Made by a program: the position numbers and the translations under genes
Notes under the pieces: generated by a model
What the model saw: the letters and a program-made list of their open reading frames with translations, nothing else
What the model was told of the DNA's origin: nothing
The model's database searches: none
Source of the DNA: Psychroserpens sp. NJDZ02
GTDB taxonomy: Bacteria; Bacteroidota; Bacteroidia; Flavobacteriales; Flavobacteriaceae
Length of the DNA: 64,000 bases
Assembly (NCBI RefSeq): GCF_004843725.1
Contig: NZ_CP039451.1
Location: 1,238,501 to 1,302,500, forward strand
Direction of reading: 5' to 3'
Shown here: one piece after another, positions 17,416 through 26,400 of the stretch
Layout: each line of letters opens with the position of its first letter
Numbering within the stretch: the stretch's first letter is position 1

Positions 17416-17423
17416 CAAATATA
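17416..17423 (-). promoter_or_regulatory. -7 promoter motif for the aldo/keto reductase gene
   Basis: The minus strand reads TATATTTG (TAnnTTTG), 25 bases before the ATG and just after the terminator of the upstream gene. No good -33 box, because the terminator stem occupies that region. Confidence 0.5.
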
Positions 17424-17460
17424 AAAAAGACCTTTAGTTATTATTAGTAACTAAAGGTCT
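17421..17460 (-). terminator. Rho-independent terminator downstream of the OmpA lipoprotein gene
   Basis: A perfect 13-base stem AGACCTTTAGTTA/TAACTAAAGGTCT with a 7-base loop (17428-17460), followed on the minus strand by a T run. It overlaps the aldo/keto reductase promoter region. Confidence 0.9.
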
Positions 17461-17476
17461 AATGTGTATTAAGGTT

Positions 17477-17568
17477 TGCGTTAGGGATAGTAGTGGCATC
17501 CTTTTTTTGCTGCCATAAATGGCAAAAAAAGATATAACTGATAGCCCGACCCTTGCGGTAACGCCCTT
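17477..17568 (-). repeat. intergenic repeat element, copy 2 (92 bases)
   Basis: On the minus strand it reads GGGCGTTACCGCAAGGGTCG, then GGCTATCAGTTATATC, a central hairpin and AAGGATGCCACTACTATCC, ending CTAACGC. The arms match copy 1 at 8986-9133 closely. The centre is much shorter and forms its own stem (CTTTTTTTGC/GCAAAAAAAG with TGCCAT/ATGGCA inside). It directly follows the stop codon of the OmpA lipoprotein gene, in the same orientation relative to its gene as copy 1 is to rng. Confidence 0.85.
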
Positions 17569-17569
17569 C

Positions 17570-18523
17570 TTAATTATTTAAAAGGTTTGTTATTTTGTCT
17601 AATTTTGGAGTTAATATAACTTCTATACGACGGTTTTTAGCCTTACCTTCTGCTGTTGTGTTTGGTGCAATTGGGGCAAATTCTCCACGTCCAGCAGCTG
17701 TCAAATTATCAGCTTTTATATTTCCGTTTTCTTGCAAAATGGTTACGATTGCAGTCGCTCGTTTTGTCGACAAATCCCAGTTATTGCTAATATTACCTCG
17801 TGGCGAATAGGGCGCATCATCCGTATGCCCTTCTATTAAGACTGCTATTTCTGGGTTATCACCTAACACGGTCCCTAACTGTTTAACCGCTTTACGACCT
17901 TGTGTTCCGACTGCCCAACTACCAGATTCGAACAATAATTTATTTTCCATAGAAACATATACTTTTCCGTTACGCTGTTCAATGGTTAATCCTTTACCTT
18001 CAAAATCTGTTAATGCACTTGATATTGCATCTTTAAGCGCAATCATTTCTGCTTCTTTAGACGCAATAATACTTTCTAAATCTGCAACACGTTGCGAACG
18101 CGATTCTAATTCTTTTTTAAGCTGCTCTAATCTTGCATTTTCCGTCGCTAATGCTTCCTCTTTAGTTTCTAATTGTGCTAACAACTCTCTATTTTTTTGC
18201 GTGTTTGCAGCAATGGCAGAACTACTATTAGCATCCAATGCCTCATAAGATGCTTTTAGGGTATCGTATTTACTTTTAGTCACGGTGTAATCAGACTCTA
18301 ACTGATCACGACGCTTTAAAGCTTCGTCATACTCTGCTTGTAATTCCGCTAAGTCATTCGCTGCTTTATTTTTAGTTTTTAACAACTCACTGTTTTCATC
18401 TTTTAAAGACCTATTCTCCTGTTTTAAAGTCGCGTATTTACTCTCTAACTCTTTGTACACTTTTGGCGACACACAACTGGTTGCAATAAGTACTAATAGG
18501 ATTACTGTTATTCTGTTTTTCAT
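17570..18523 (-). CDS. OmpA family lipoprotein with long coiled coil
   Basis: 317 residues. The lipoprotein signal ends VLIATSC (cysteine at about 17). Residues about 20-170 are a continuous heptad-rich coiled coil (KYATLKQENRSLKDENSELL and similar). Residues about 190-310 form an OmpA/MotB-like peptidoglycan-binding domain (VLIEGHTDDAPYSPRG, WDLSTKRATAIVTIL, AKNRRIEVILTP). It probably tethers the outer membrane to peptidoglycan across the periplasm. It lies 21 bases after the exonuclease III gene on the same strand, and its 3' end carries repeat copy 2 and a terminator. Confidence 0.9.
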   Translation of the reverse strand: MKNRITVILLVLIATSCVSPKVYKELESKYATLKQENRSLKDENSELLKTKNKAANDLAELQAEYDEALKRRDQLESDYTVTKSKYDTLKASYEALDANSSSAIAANTQKNRELLAQLETKEEALATENARLEQLKKELESRSQRVADLESIIASKEAEMIALKDAISSALTDFEGKGLTIEQRNGKVYVSMENKLLFESGSWAVGTQGRKAVKQLGTVLGDNPEIAVLIEGHTDDAPYSPRGNISNNWDLSTKRATAIVTILQENGNIKADNLTAAGRGEFAPIAPNTTAEGKAKNRRIEVILTPKLDKITNLLNN

Positions 18524-18544
18524 TTTATAAATTACTATTTGGGA

Positions 18545-19306
18545 TTATGATTTGATTTCTACTAAAATAGGACAATGGTCACTATGCTTAGCTTCTGGTA
18601 GTATAACTGCTCTTTTTATATTTTGTTGTAATGGCTGACTAACCATGGCATAATCCAAACGCCAACCTTTATTATTAGCTCTAGAATTTGCACGATAACT
18701 CCACCACGAATATTCTTGACGCTCCGGATTTAGATACCTAAACGAATCTACAAATCCAGAGTCTATAAAAGCACCTAGCCACTCGCGCTCTTCTGGTAAA
18801 AATCCTGAAACCCCCTTCATTTTTGGATTATGTATATCTATTGCTTCGTGACAAATATTGTAATCGCCACAAACCACTAAATTTGGCAAAGTATCCGTTA
18901 ACTTATTCAAATACTTTTGGATTAAATCCATATAATCAAACTTATGCTCTAGTCGTGCCGCATTAGTCCCCGAAGGCAAATACATGCTCATAACTGACAA
19001 ATCATCATAATCGACACGTATATTACGACCTTCAAAATCCATAGATTCAATTCCTGTACCATATTCTACATGATTAGGTTCTGTTTTACACAAAACAGCA
19101 ACACCACTATATCCTTTTTTCTGTGCACTAAACCAATAATTATAATGGTAACCTGCGTCTTTAAACAAGTCCAAATCCAACTGCTCTTCCATTGCTTTAA
19201 TCTCTTGCAAACAAATCACATCTGGATCTGCACTTTGCAGCCATTCTATAAACCCTTTATTGATTGCTGCTCTAATTCCGTTGACGTTATACGAGATAAT
19301 TTTCAT
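18545..19306 (-). CDS. xth: exodeoxyribonuclease III / AP endonuclease
   Basis: 253 residues, the usual length. It begins MKIISYNVNGIRAAINKGF (conserved Asn 7). The metal-binding glutamate lies in DVICLQEIKA. The GDYNICHEAIDIHNP strand carries the catalytic Asp/Asn pair, and the C-terminus has LDYAMVS and the catalytic His in AKHSDHCPILVE. It cuts abasic sites and degrades DNA from 3' ends in base-excision repair. It leads the two-gene run with the OmpA lipoprotein and is divergent from the outer-membrane protein gene at 19519. Confidence 0.97.
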   Translation of the reverse strand: MKIISYNVNGIRAAINKGFIEWLQSADPDVICLQEIKAMEEQLDLDLFKDAGYHYNYWFSAQKKGYSGVAVLCKTEPNHVEYGTGIESMDFEGRNIRVDYDDLSVMSMYLPSGTNAARLEHKFDYMDLIQKYLNKLTDTLPNLVVCGDYNICHEAIDIHNPKMKGVSGFLPEEREWLGAFIDSGFVDSFRYLNPERQEYSWWSYRANSRANNKGWRLDYAMVSQPLQQNIKRAVILPEAKHSDHCPILVEIKS

Positions 19307-19518
19307 GTGTGTTTGTTAATTGTTTTAATCGATCAAATGTTGTTAGCTAATGACTACATCTTTTTTAGAAGACAAACTTTTTAGAAAGCTTGTTTCATGC
19401 TTTTAATATTTGTTTCGGCTAAATTAAATAATGCTTTACTTTTACAAGATAAATTACTTCACTTTTACTGAAAAAATATTAACAAAATAATATAGTAATA
19501 ACAGTGTTATAGATATAG

Positions 19519-22500
19519 ATGAAACTAACCATTACCTGTTTTTTATTTTTCTTCGGAATTTTTGCGTTTGCGCAAGAACAGACTAACGGGTTAAACCGAA
19601 AGACTGTTGCAACCAACAAAACCATCCAAATTGACAGCGTCAGTATTAATACTACTGGTTTTAAAATTGAAACTACGACCGGTGCAATAATAGACTCTAG
19701 CTATTACACTGTTGATTTTGGTAAATCCATACTTACCTTTATAAAACCTATAGCAACCGATTCCATAATTATTAACTATCAGAATTATCCTGAGTTTTTA
19801 ACTAGAACCTACACACAATTTGATAAAAGTGTGATTGTAGAAAATACAGATAATATTAACAAACTGGTTAAACTTACACAACCTAATACCAATAAAACAT
19901 ACACACCTTTTGATGGATTAACAACTTCAGGAAGTATTAGTCGTGGGGTCACCATTGGAAACAATCAAAACTCAGTTTTAAATAGCGAACTCGATCTACA
20001 AATTACCGGTAAATTAAACGATAAGGTAACCCTTCGCGCTAGTATACAAGATGCTAATATCCCATTACAAGAAACAGGATACTCGCAAAGGCTAGATGAA
20101 TTTGACCAGGTGTTTTTAGAACTATTTTCTGACGATTGGGCCATACGTGCTGGAGATATAGACCTAGTTAACGACCAGTCTTATTTTGCTTCTTTCTCTA
20201 AACGCGTGCAAGGCTTACAAGTAAAGGCCCAGTTTGGCGACGAGGACCAACAAACTAATGTATTTGCATCAGGCGCCTTAGTACGTGGTCAATTTACTAA
20301 CTATCAATTTACAGCGCAAGAAGGTAATCAAGGCCCTTATAAATTACAAGGCCCCAACGGAGAGTTATTTGTATTAATTGTATCTGGAAGTGAAACCGTT
20401 TATGTAAATGGCGTTACTTTAAAACGAGGCGAAAATGAAGATTATATTATCGATTATAATGCTGGCGAAATTATATTCAACCCGACCTACCCAGTTACTT
20501 CAGAGATGAGAATCAGTATAGACTTTCAATACTCAGAAAGAAACTACTCTCGAATTGTAGCTTATGGTGGCGCAAGTCATGAAAGCGAAAAACTAAAACT
20601 GGGTGTCACCGTCTATTCTGAAAACGATTCAAAAAACAACCCACTACAGCAAAACCTATCTGAAGACCAAGTCTCAATTTTAAGTACCGCAGGAGATGAC
20701 ATGCAACAAATGGTAACATCTTCCGAGGTGCCAGAAACCTTTAATGAAAACCGTATCTTATATAAAAAAGAACTTTTTAATGGAGAAGACATTTATGTGT
20801 TTTCTAATAATCCTGAAGACACCTTATTTGGTGTCACTTTTACATTAGTTGGAGATAATCAAGGTGATTACACTTTATCATCAACCAATGCTATAAATAA
20901 TATTTACCAATACACAGCTCCAATATCTGGAATTAAACAAGGTAACTATGCCCCTATTGTGCAATTAGTCGCACCTACACTATTACAAATAGCGACACTA
21001 AACGGTGCTTACAAACCAACTAAAAAAACTACTGTTGGTTTTGAATTGGCAGCTAGTAAAAACGATCTTAACTTATTTTCAAACATTGACGACACCAACA
21101 ACACTGGATTTGCAGGAAAGCTTAACGTCGAACAAAATATAATCAAGAATGACAGTTTATGGAATTTAAACGTTGTTCTAGATGCCGATTATATTCAACA
21201 AAACTTTAAAACTATACAACGTTTATATGTGCCTGAGTTTAACCGTGATTGGAATTTAAGTCAAACCGATTCTAACCTATTAAACACAAACTTTGGCGAC
21301 CAAACATTAGTGTCGGTTGGCCTGCAAAGTTTTCATCATAAAAAAGGCTATATTAATTATAGTTTCCAGCACTTAGATTATTCCGAAAACTTTTCAGGAA
21401 GCAAACACAACGTCTTAGCAAATATTAACATTGGTAATTTACGATTATCAACTAACACTAATATATTAAAAGCCGAAGGAAGCGACAACTCCTCGAAGTT
21501 TTTCAGAACGTATAATAAAGCCGTGTACAAATTAAAAAAACAATGGATAGGAGCTGGTGTTTCTGCTGAAGAAAACAAAGAACGCATTAACCAAACACAG
21601 CAATTTACAGACTTAACACAACGCTTTACTGATTACGAAGTTTTTACTGGTATTGGAGACAGCAGTAATATTTATGCTGAAGTTGGATACAAATATCGTG
21701 TAAATGACAGTTTACGCAACGGAACACTTGACCGCGTCAACAACTCCAACACCTATTACTTAGATTCACGACTCCTTAAAAATGAAAAAACAAATTTATC
21801 CCTATACGTCAATTACCGAACGCTAAAAAACAAAGACGAAGACAAGGATAATGAAAACTCCTTAAACTCGCGCTTACTTTTTAATCAACGTTTTTTAAAA
21901 AATGGAATCCTTTGGAACACTGCTTTTGAAACGAATTCTGGAACCTTACCGCAACAAGACTTTACCTATGTGCAAGTCGAACCTGGCCAAGGGACTTATA
22001 CATGGATTGATTATAATGAAAACGGAATACAAGAACTTGAAGAGTTTGAAATAGCACAATTCCAAGATCAAGGAGAATATATTAGAGTACTTTTACCCAA
22101 TCAAGTTTATATTAAAACCCACCAAAATAGATTAAGCCAATCACTAACCTTAAACCCTATTGATTGGGTCAGTTCTAAAAACAAAACTAAAAAAATACTG
22201 TCTAAATTTTATAATCAAAGTAGCTATTTAATAGATCGAAAAATTATACGTGATGATGCAGATTTTGACTTAAATCCATTTAAGCAGGGCGAAGACAACC
22301 AACTAGGACTAACACTTAATTTTAGAAATGTCTTGTTTTTTAATCGCGGAAAACAGCGCTACACCACATCCTACACCTATTTATGGAATAGTAGCGAAAA
22401 CACGCTAAGCTTCGGATTTATAGAGAACAATCTTAAAAGTCATCAGTTAAATTTTATCCATAAAATTAAAAATAGTTGGTTAGTAACTGTTACTTCTGCC

Positions 22501-22962
22501 TTGGAACAACAATTTAGCAACAGTGAAAACTTCAGCAGTAAAAACTTTGATATTGACTCTAATAAATTCAATCCTAAATTATCTTATTTATTAAACGACA
22601 ATGTGCAGTTTGATGTCTTTTACCAATTTACAAACAAAGACAATACCATCAACAATCTAGAGAGCTTAAAACAACAAAAATACGGTCTGTCTTTTGCGTT
22701 TTCCCCGAAGGATAATGCACAAGTTGGTGCCATTTCTGGCGAATTTAATGTCTTTAACAACAACTTTGAAGGTAACGCTAACAGTCCAGTTGCTTTCCAA
22801 ATGTTAGAAGGGTTACAACCCGGAAAAAACTTTACTTGGACCTTATTAGCACAAAAGAAACTAACCAAATTTTTAGATTTAAACCTAACGTATTTTGGAC
22901 GTAAGACCGAAACCAGCAAGACGATCCACACCGGAAATGTGCAACTAAAAGCTTATTTTTAA
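19519..22962 (+). CDS. large outer-membrane beta-barrel protein with SprA-like N-terminal motifs
   Basis: 1,147 residues with a signal peptide (MKLTITCFLFFFGIFAFAQ). The N-terminal third contains SGSISRGVTIGNNQN, RAGDIDLVND and the segment VYVNGVTLKRGENEDYIIDY / AGEIIFNP. I associate this segment with the repeated motifs of SprA, the giant T9SS translocon. The rest is dense in alternating, aromatic-rich beta strands ending in LKAYF, typical of an outer-membrane barrel. It is far shorter than SprA (about 2,400 residues), so it is a related or convergent protein, not SprA. The substrate is unknown. It stands alone before the metal-efflux operon. Confidence 0.75.
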   Translation: MKLTITCFLFFFGIFAFAQEQTNGLNRKTVATNKTIQIDSVSINTTGFKIETTTGAIIDSSYYTVDFGKSILTFIKPIATDSIIINYQNYPEFLTRTYTQFDKSVIVENTDNINKLVKLTQPNTNKTYTPFDGLTTSGSISRGVTIGNNQNSVLNSELDLQITGKLNDKVTLRASIQDANIPLQETGYSQRLDEFDQVFLELFSDDWAIRAGDIDLVNDQSYFASFSKRVQGLQVKAQFGDEDQQTNVFASGALVRGQFTNYQFTAQEGNQGPYKLQGPNGELFVLIVSGSETVYVNGVTLKRGENEDYIIDYNAGEIIFNPTYPVTSEMRISIDFQYSERNYSRIVAYGGASHESEKLKLGVTVYSENDSKNNPLQQNLSEDQVSILSTAGDDMQQMVTSSEVPETFNENRILYKKELFNGEDIYVFSNNPEDTLFGVTFTLVGDNQGDYTLSSTNAINNIYQYTAPISGIKQGNYAPIVQLVAPTLLQIATLNGAYKPTKKTTVGFELAASKNDLNLFSNIDDTNNTGFAGKLNVEQNIIKNDSLWNLNVVLDADYIQQNFKTIQRLYVPEFNRDWNLSQTDSNLLNTNFGDQTLVSVGLQSFHHKKGYINYSFQHLDYSENFSGSKHNVLANINIGNLRLSTNTNILKAEGSDNSSKFFRTYNKAVYKLKKQWIGAGVSAEENKERINQTQQFTDLTQRFTDYEVFTGIGDSSNIYAEVGYKYRVNDSLRNGTLDRVNNSNTYYLDSRLLKNEKTNLSLYVNYRTLKNKDEDKDNENSLNSRLLFNQRFLKNGILWNTAFETNSGTLPQQDFTYVQVEPGQGTYTWIDYNENGIQELEEFEIAQFQDQGEYIRVLLPNQVYIKTHQNRLSQSLTLNPIDWVSSKNKTKKILSKFYNQSSYLIDRKIIRDDADFDLNPFKQGEDNQLGLTLNFRNVLFFNRGKQRYTTSYTYLWNSSENTLSFGFIENNLKSHQLNFIHKIKNSWLVTVTSALEQQFSNSENFSSKNFDIDSNKFNPKLSYLLNDNVQFDVFYQFTNKDNTINNLESLKQQKYGLSFAFSPKDNAQVGAISGEFNVFNNNFEGNANSPVAFQMLEGLQPGKNFTWTLLAQKKLTKFLDLNLTYFGRKTETSKTIHTGNVQLKAYF

Positions 22963-22966
22963 GACA

Positions 22967-22993
22967 TTTGTAACCTTTGTAACCTTTGTTACC
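22967..22993 (+). repeat. three tandem 9-mers upstream of the metal-efflux operon
   Basis: TTTGTAACC occurs twice and then TTTGTTACC, end to end, 21 bases before a TAnnTTTG promoter motif. Placement and spacing fit a regulator-binding site for the metal operon, but chance or slippage is also possible. Confidence 0.5.
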
Positions 22994-23013
22994 TATTGAC
23001 ACTTCTAATTGTG

Positions 23014-23021
23014 TAAATTTG
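23014..23021 (+). promoter_or_regulatory. -7 promoter motif of the metal-efflux operon
   Basis: TAAATTTG (TAnnTTTG) ends only 9 bases before the ATG at 23031, so the transcript would have a leader of a few bases or none. A TTG at 22996-22998 is 15 bases upstream, closer than usual. Confidence 0.5.
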
Positions 23022-23030
23022 TATATAATT

Positions 23031-23420
23031 ATGAGCAAAATTTTAGCCATCACCTATTCACTTTTGATTCTCATTCAGAGTTTCAACATAAACTTGGAAG
23101 ATATTTCTAACTTTAGTGTGTTGTTAGAACATGCCGAATTTCATGAAGAAATGTATGGTGATACGTTTTTTCAGTTTTTAGCAGAACATTATGGAGATGC
23201 TAGAGATACGCATGATAATGATCATAAAGAACACAAAGACCTTCCGTTTAAGGATAATCATCACATGTGTACGCACATCAACACCTCTTTTATAAGTATT
23301 GCAAATAATTTTGAACTTAACCAGTACGAATTTATTGAAATCCCTTTTAACTTTCACTACAACGAAACTATAACAGACTCTGAAAAAACTTCTATTTTTC
23401 AGCCGCCCAAGCACGCATAA
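23031..23420 (+). CDS. small His-rich exported protein preceding the metal-efflux pump
   Basis: 129 residues from ATG 23031. A TTG start at 22986 would overlap the promoter motif and place extra residues before the signal sequence. The N-terminus MSKILAITYSLLILIQSFN is signal-like. The middle is rich in His and acidic residues (HAEFHEEMYG, HYGDARDTHDNDHKEHKD, NHHMCTHIN), a likely metal-binding segment. It is the first gene of the efflux operon. Small His-rich proteins often precede czc/cus-type operons in Bacteroidota and may bind or sense metal in the periplasm. No named domain is recognised. Confidence 0.8.
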   Translation: MSKILAITYSLLILIQSFNINLEDISNFSVLLEHAEFHEEMYGDTFFQFLAEHYGDARDTHDNDHKEHKDLPFKDNHHMCTHINTSFISIANNFELNQYEFIEIPFNFHYNETITDSEKTSIFQPPKHA

Positions 23421-23438
23421 TTCGATTTAGATCTTAAC

Positions 23439-23457
23439 CCTGTTTACTTCAAACAGG
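23439..23457 (+). promoter_or_regulatory. stem-loop between the His-rich gene and the RND pump gene
   Basis: A perfect 7-base stem CCTGTTT/AAACAGG with a 5-base loop in the 66-base intercistronic gap. It is followed by an AT-rich stretch but no clean T run, so it may be a processing or attenuation site rather than a full terminator. Confidence 0.4.
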
Positions 23458-23486
23458 TATTTATTATTTCTTAATTTTTATGAATT

Positions 23487-26400
23487 ATGTTAGAAAACAT
23501 CATAAGATTCAGCTTAAAAAATAAGCTGATCATATTTCTATTTACAGCCTTTATTATAGGCTTTGGTCTTTTTTCGTTAACTAAAATACCAATTGGCGCA
23601 GTGCCAGATATTACCAATAACCAAGTACAGGTTATTACAACATCGCAAAACTTATCTACGCAAGATGTAGAGCAATTTATAACCTATCCTGTAGAGTTAG
23701 AAATGGCTAATTTACCTGGAGTAGAAGAGATTCGTTCTGTTTCAAAGTTTGGACTGTCTGTGGTAACCATCGTTTTTAATGACGACATGGGAACCTTTTT
23801 ACCTAGACAGCTTATTGCCGAAAAAATTAAATCGGCTTCCGAACAAATCCCAGAAGGTTTTGGCACACCCGAAATGGGACCTATAACCACTGGGTTGGGC
23901 GAGATTTACCAATACATATTAGATGTCAAACCGGGCTACAAAGACCAATACAGCACAATGGATCTACGTACCATCCAAGATTGGATTGTAAAGCGTCAAT
24001 TGTCCGGAATTCCTGGCGTAGTTGAAGTGAATACTTGGGGCGGATTTTTAAAGCAATATGAGGTTGCTATAAATCCCAACAAGCTTACTGCCATGAACAT
24101 TTCTATTGCAGAAATTTACGAAGCTTTAGAAAAAAACAACAGTGTTTCTGGTGGTGGTTATATTGAAAAAAATGACAAAGCTTTTTTTATTCGTGGCGAA
24201 GGTCTAGTTGGCTCACTAGAAGATATAGAAAATAGTGTTGTTAAAAATGATGGCTCACCAATATACATAAAAGACGTGGCTACTGTTGGCTTTGGAAGCG
24301 CCACACGTTTTGGAGCCATTACAGGAAATGGTGAAGGCGAAAAAGTATTAGGACAAATCATGATGCTTAAAGATGGCAACTCTAAAGAAGTTATTGATAC
24401 TGTTAAAAAACGTGTCGCATCCATACAGAGCACATTACCAGAAGGTGTGTATATAAATGGCTTTTTAGAACGAAGCGAACTGATTGCAAAAACAACATTC
24501 ACCGTTGCCGAAAACCTAATACTGGGATCGCTAATCGTTATTTTCGTGGTCGTCTTACTACTTGGTAATTGGCGCTCTGGTTTGGTCGTAGCTTCTGTTA
24601 TCCCGTTAAGCTTAATGTTTGCCATTATATTGATGCGTCAATTTGGTGTCGATGCTAACTTAATGAGTTTAGGCGCTATCGATTTTGGAATTATCATTGA
24701 TGGCGCAGTTATTATTGTCGAGTTTATTGCGTTTCAAATCATGTCCAAAGCATCGCATCTTTCTGAAATTAATAAAACCGAAAAACAAGCAGAAATTGAC
24801 CAAATAACACTAAAAAGCGCATCAAAAATGATGAATTCAGCGATTTTTGGTCAATTAATAATCTTAATCGTGTTTATTCCAATTCTGTCTTTAAGTGGTA
24901 TTGAAGGAAAAATGTTTAAGCCTATGGCAATGACGTTCAGCTTTGCTTTAATTGGCGCCATGATTTTATGCTTAACCTATGTTCCCGTAGTCTCATCCTT
25001 GTTTTTAAAACCTAGTACACAGTCTGCAAAAAACATTTCGGTTAGATTAATGGCTTTTTTAAATAAAGGCTACCAACCTATTATTAATTGGGCATTGTCT
25101 AATAAAAGAATAGTTGTTGTATTATCAGCATTATTACTAACCTCTAGTATTTATGTTTTTAGTAGAATGGGTGGCGAATTTATACCCACTTTAGATGAAG
25201 GTGATTTTGTTATTCAACCGGTTTTAAAAACAGGAACGTCACTAGGCAAAACCATAGAAATCACTACTAGAATAGAACAAATCCTACTAGACAACTTTCC
25301 TGAAGTAGACCAAGTAGTCAGTAGGATTGGAGCTGCAGAAGTACCAACAGACCCCATGTCCATGGAGCAAAGCGATGTAATTATAAAGCTTAAGCCTAAA
25401 AACGAATGGACTTCTGCTAAAAACAAAGACGCGTTAGCAGATAAATTTAAAGAAGCTCTAACCATAATTCCAGGCATGGAAGTTGAATTTACACAACCTA
25501 TAGAAATGCGATTTAACGAGCTTGTTACTGGAGTTCGTGCAGATGTAGCCATTAAAATTTTTGGTGATGACTTATCGATATTAGCAAGCAAAGCAAATGA
25601 AATCAAAGAACTTATTGAAAACGTTGAAGGCGCTGTAGATCTTTCGGTTGAAAAAGTAGAAGGCTTACCTCAAATGAGTGTAAAATTCAACAGAATTAAA
25701 ATTGCACGATATGGACTTAATATATCAGATTTAAATGATGTTATCTCTATGGGATTTGCTGGAAAAACAGCTGGAAGTGTTTTTGAAGGCGAGAAACGTT
25801 TCGACTTGGTCCTACGTTTAAAAGAAAACAACAGAAAAGATATAGGAAGTCTAGAAAACCTATACATCGACACCCCTAACGGCAATAAAATTCCGCTTAA
25901 CGAATTAGCAGAAATAACCTATACAACTGGCCCTGCCCAAATATCTAGAGATGATACTAAACGTCGCATTGTAGTTGGTGTAAATGTTAGAAACAGAGAT
26001 TTACAATCTGTAGTAAATGACGTGCAAAACATTATAGACAGTAAGTTAAAGCTACCTGTTGGTTACAGTATTACGTATGGCGGACAATTTGAAAACCTTC
26101 AAAGTGCAAAAGACCGCTTATTATTAGCCGTTCCATTGGCTTTAGTTTTAATTTTTATTCTACTCTATTTTGCATTTAACTCCGTAAAAGAAGCACTAAT
26201 CGTGTATTCTGCAATTCCATTATCCGCAGTTGGTGGTATACTATTATTATGGGCTAGAGATTTACCTTTTAGCATATCTGCAGGCGTTGGCTTTATTGCA
26301 TTATTTGGAATTGCCGTACTAAACGGAATTGTATTAATCGAGCATTTTAAAGCGCTTAAAGCAGAAGGTTTTAGTAACATAAACGAACGTATTAAAAAAG

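Noticed and set aside
22986..23030. TTG start extending the His-rich protein by 15 residues
   Set aside because: It would begin upstream of the TAAATTTG promoter motif and put extra residues before the signal peptide; ATG 23031 is better.
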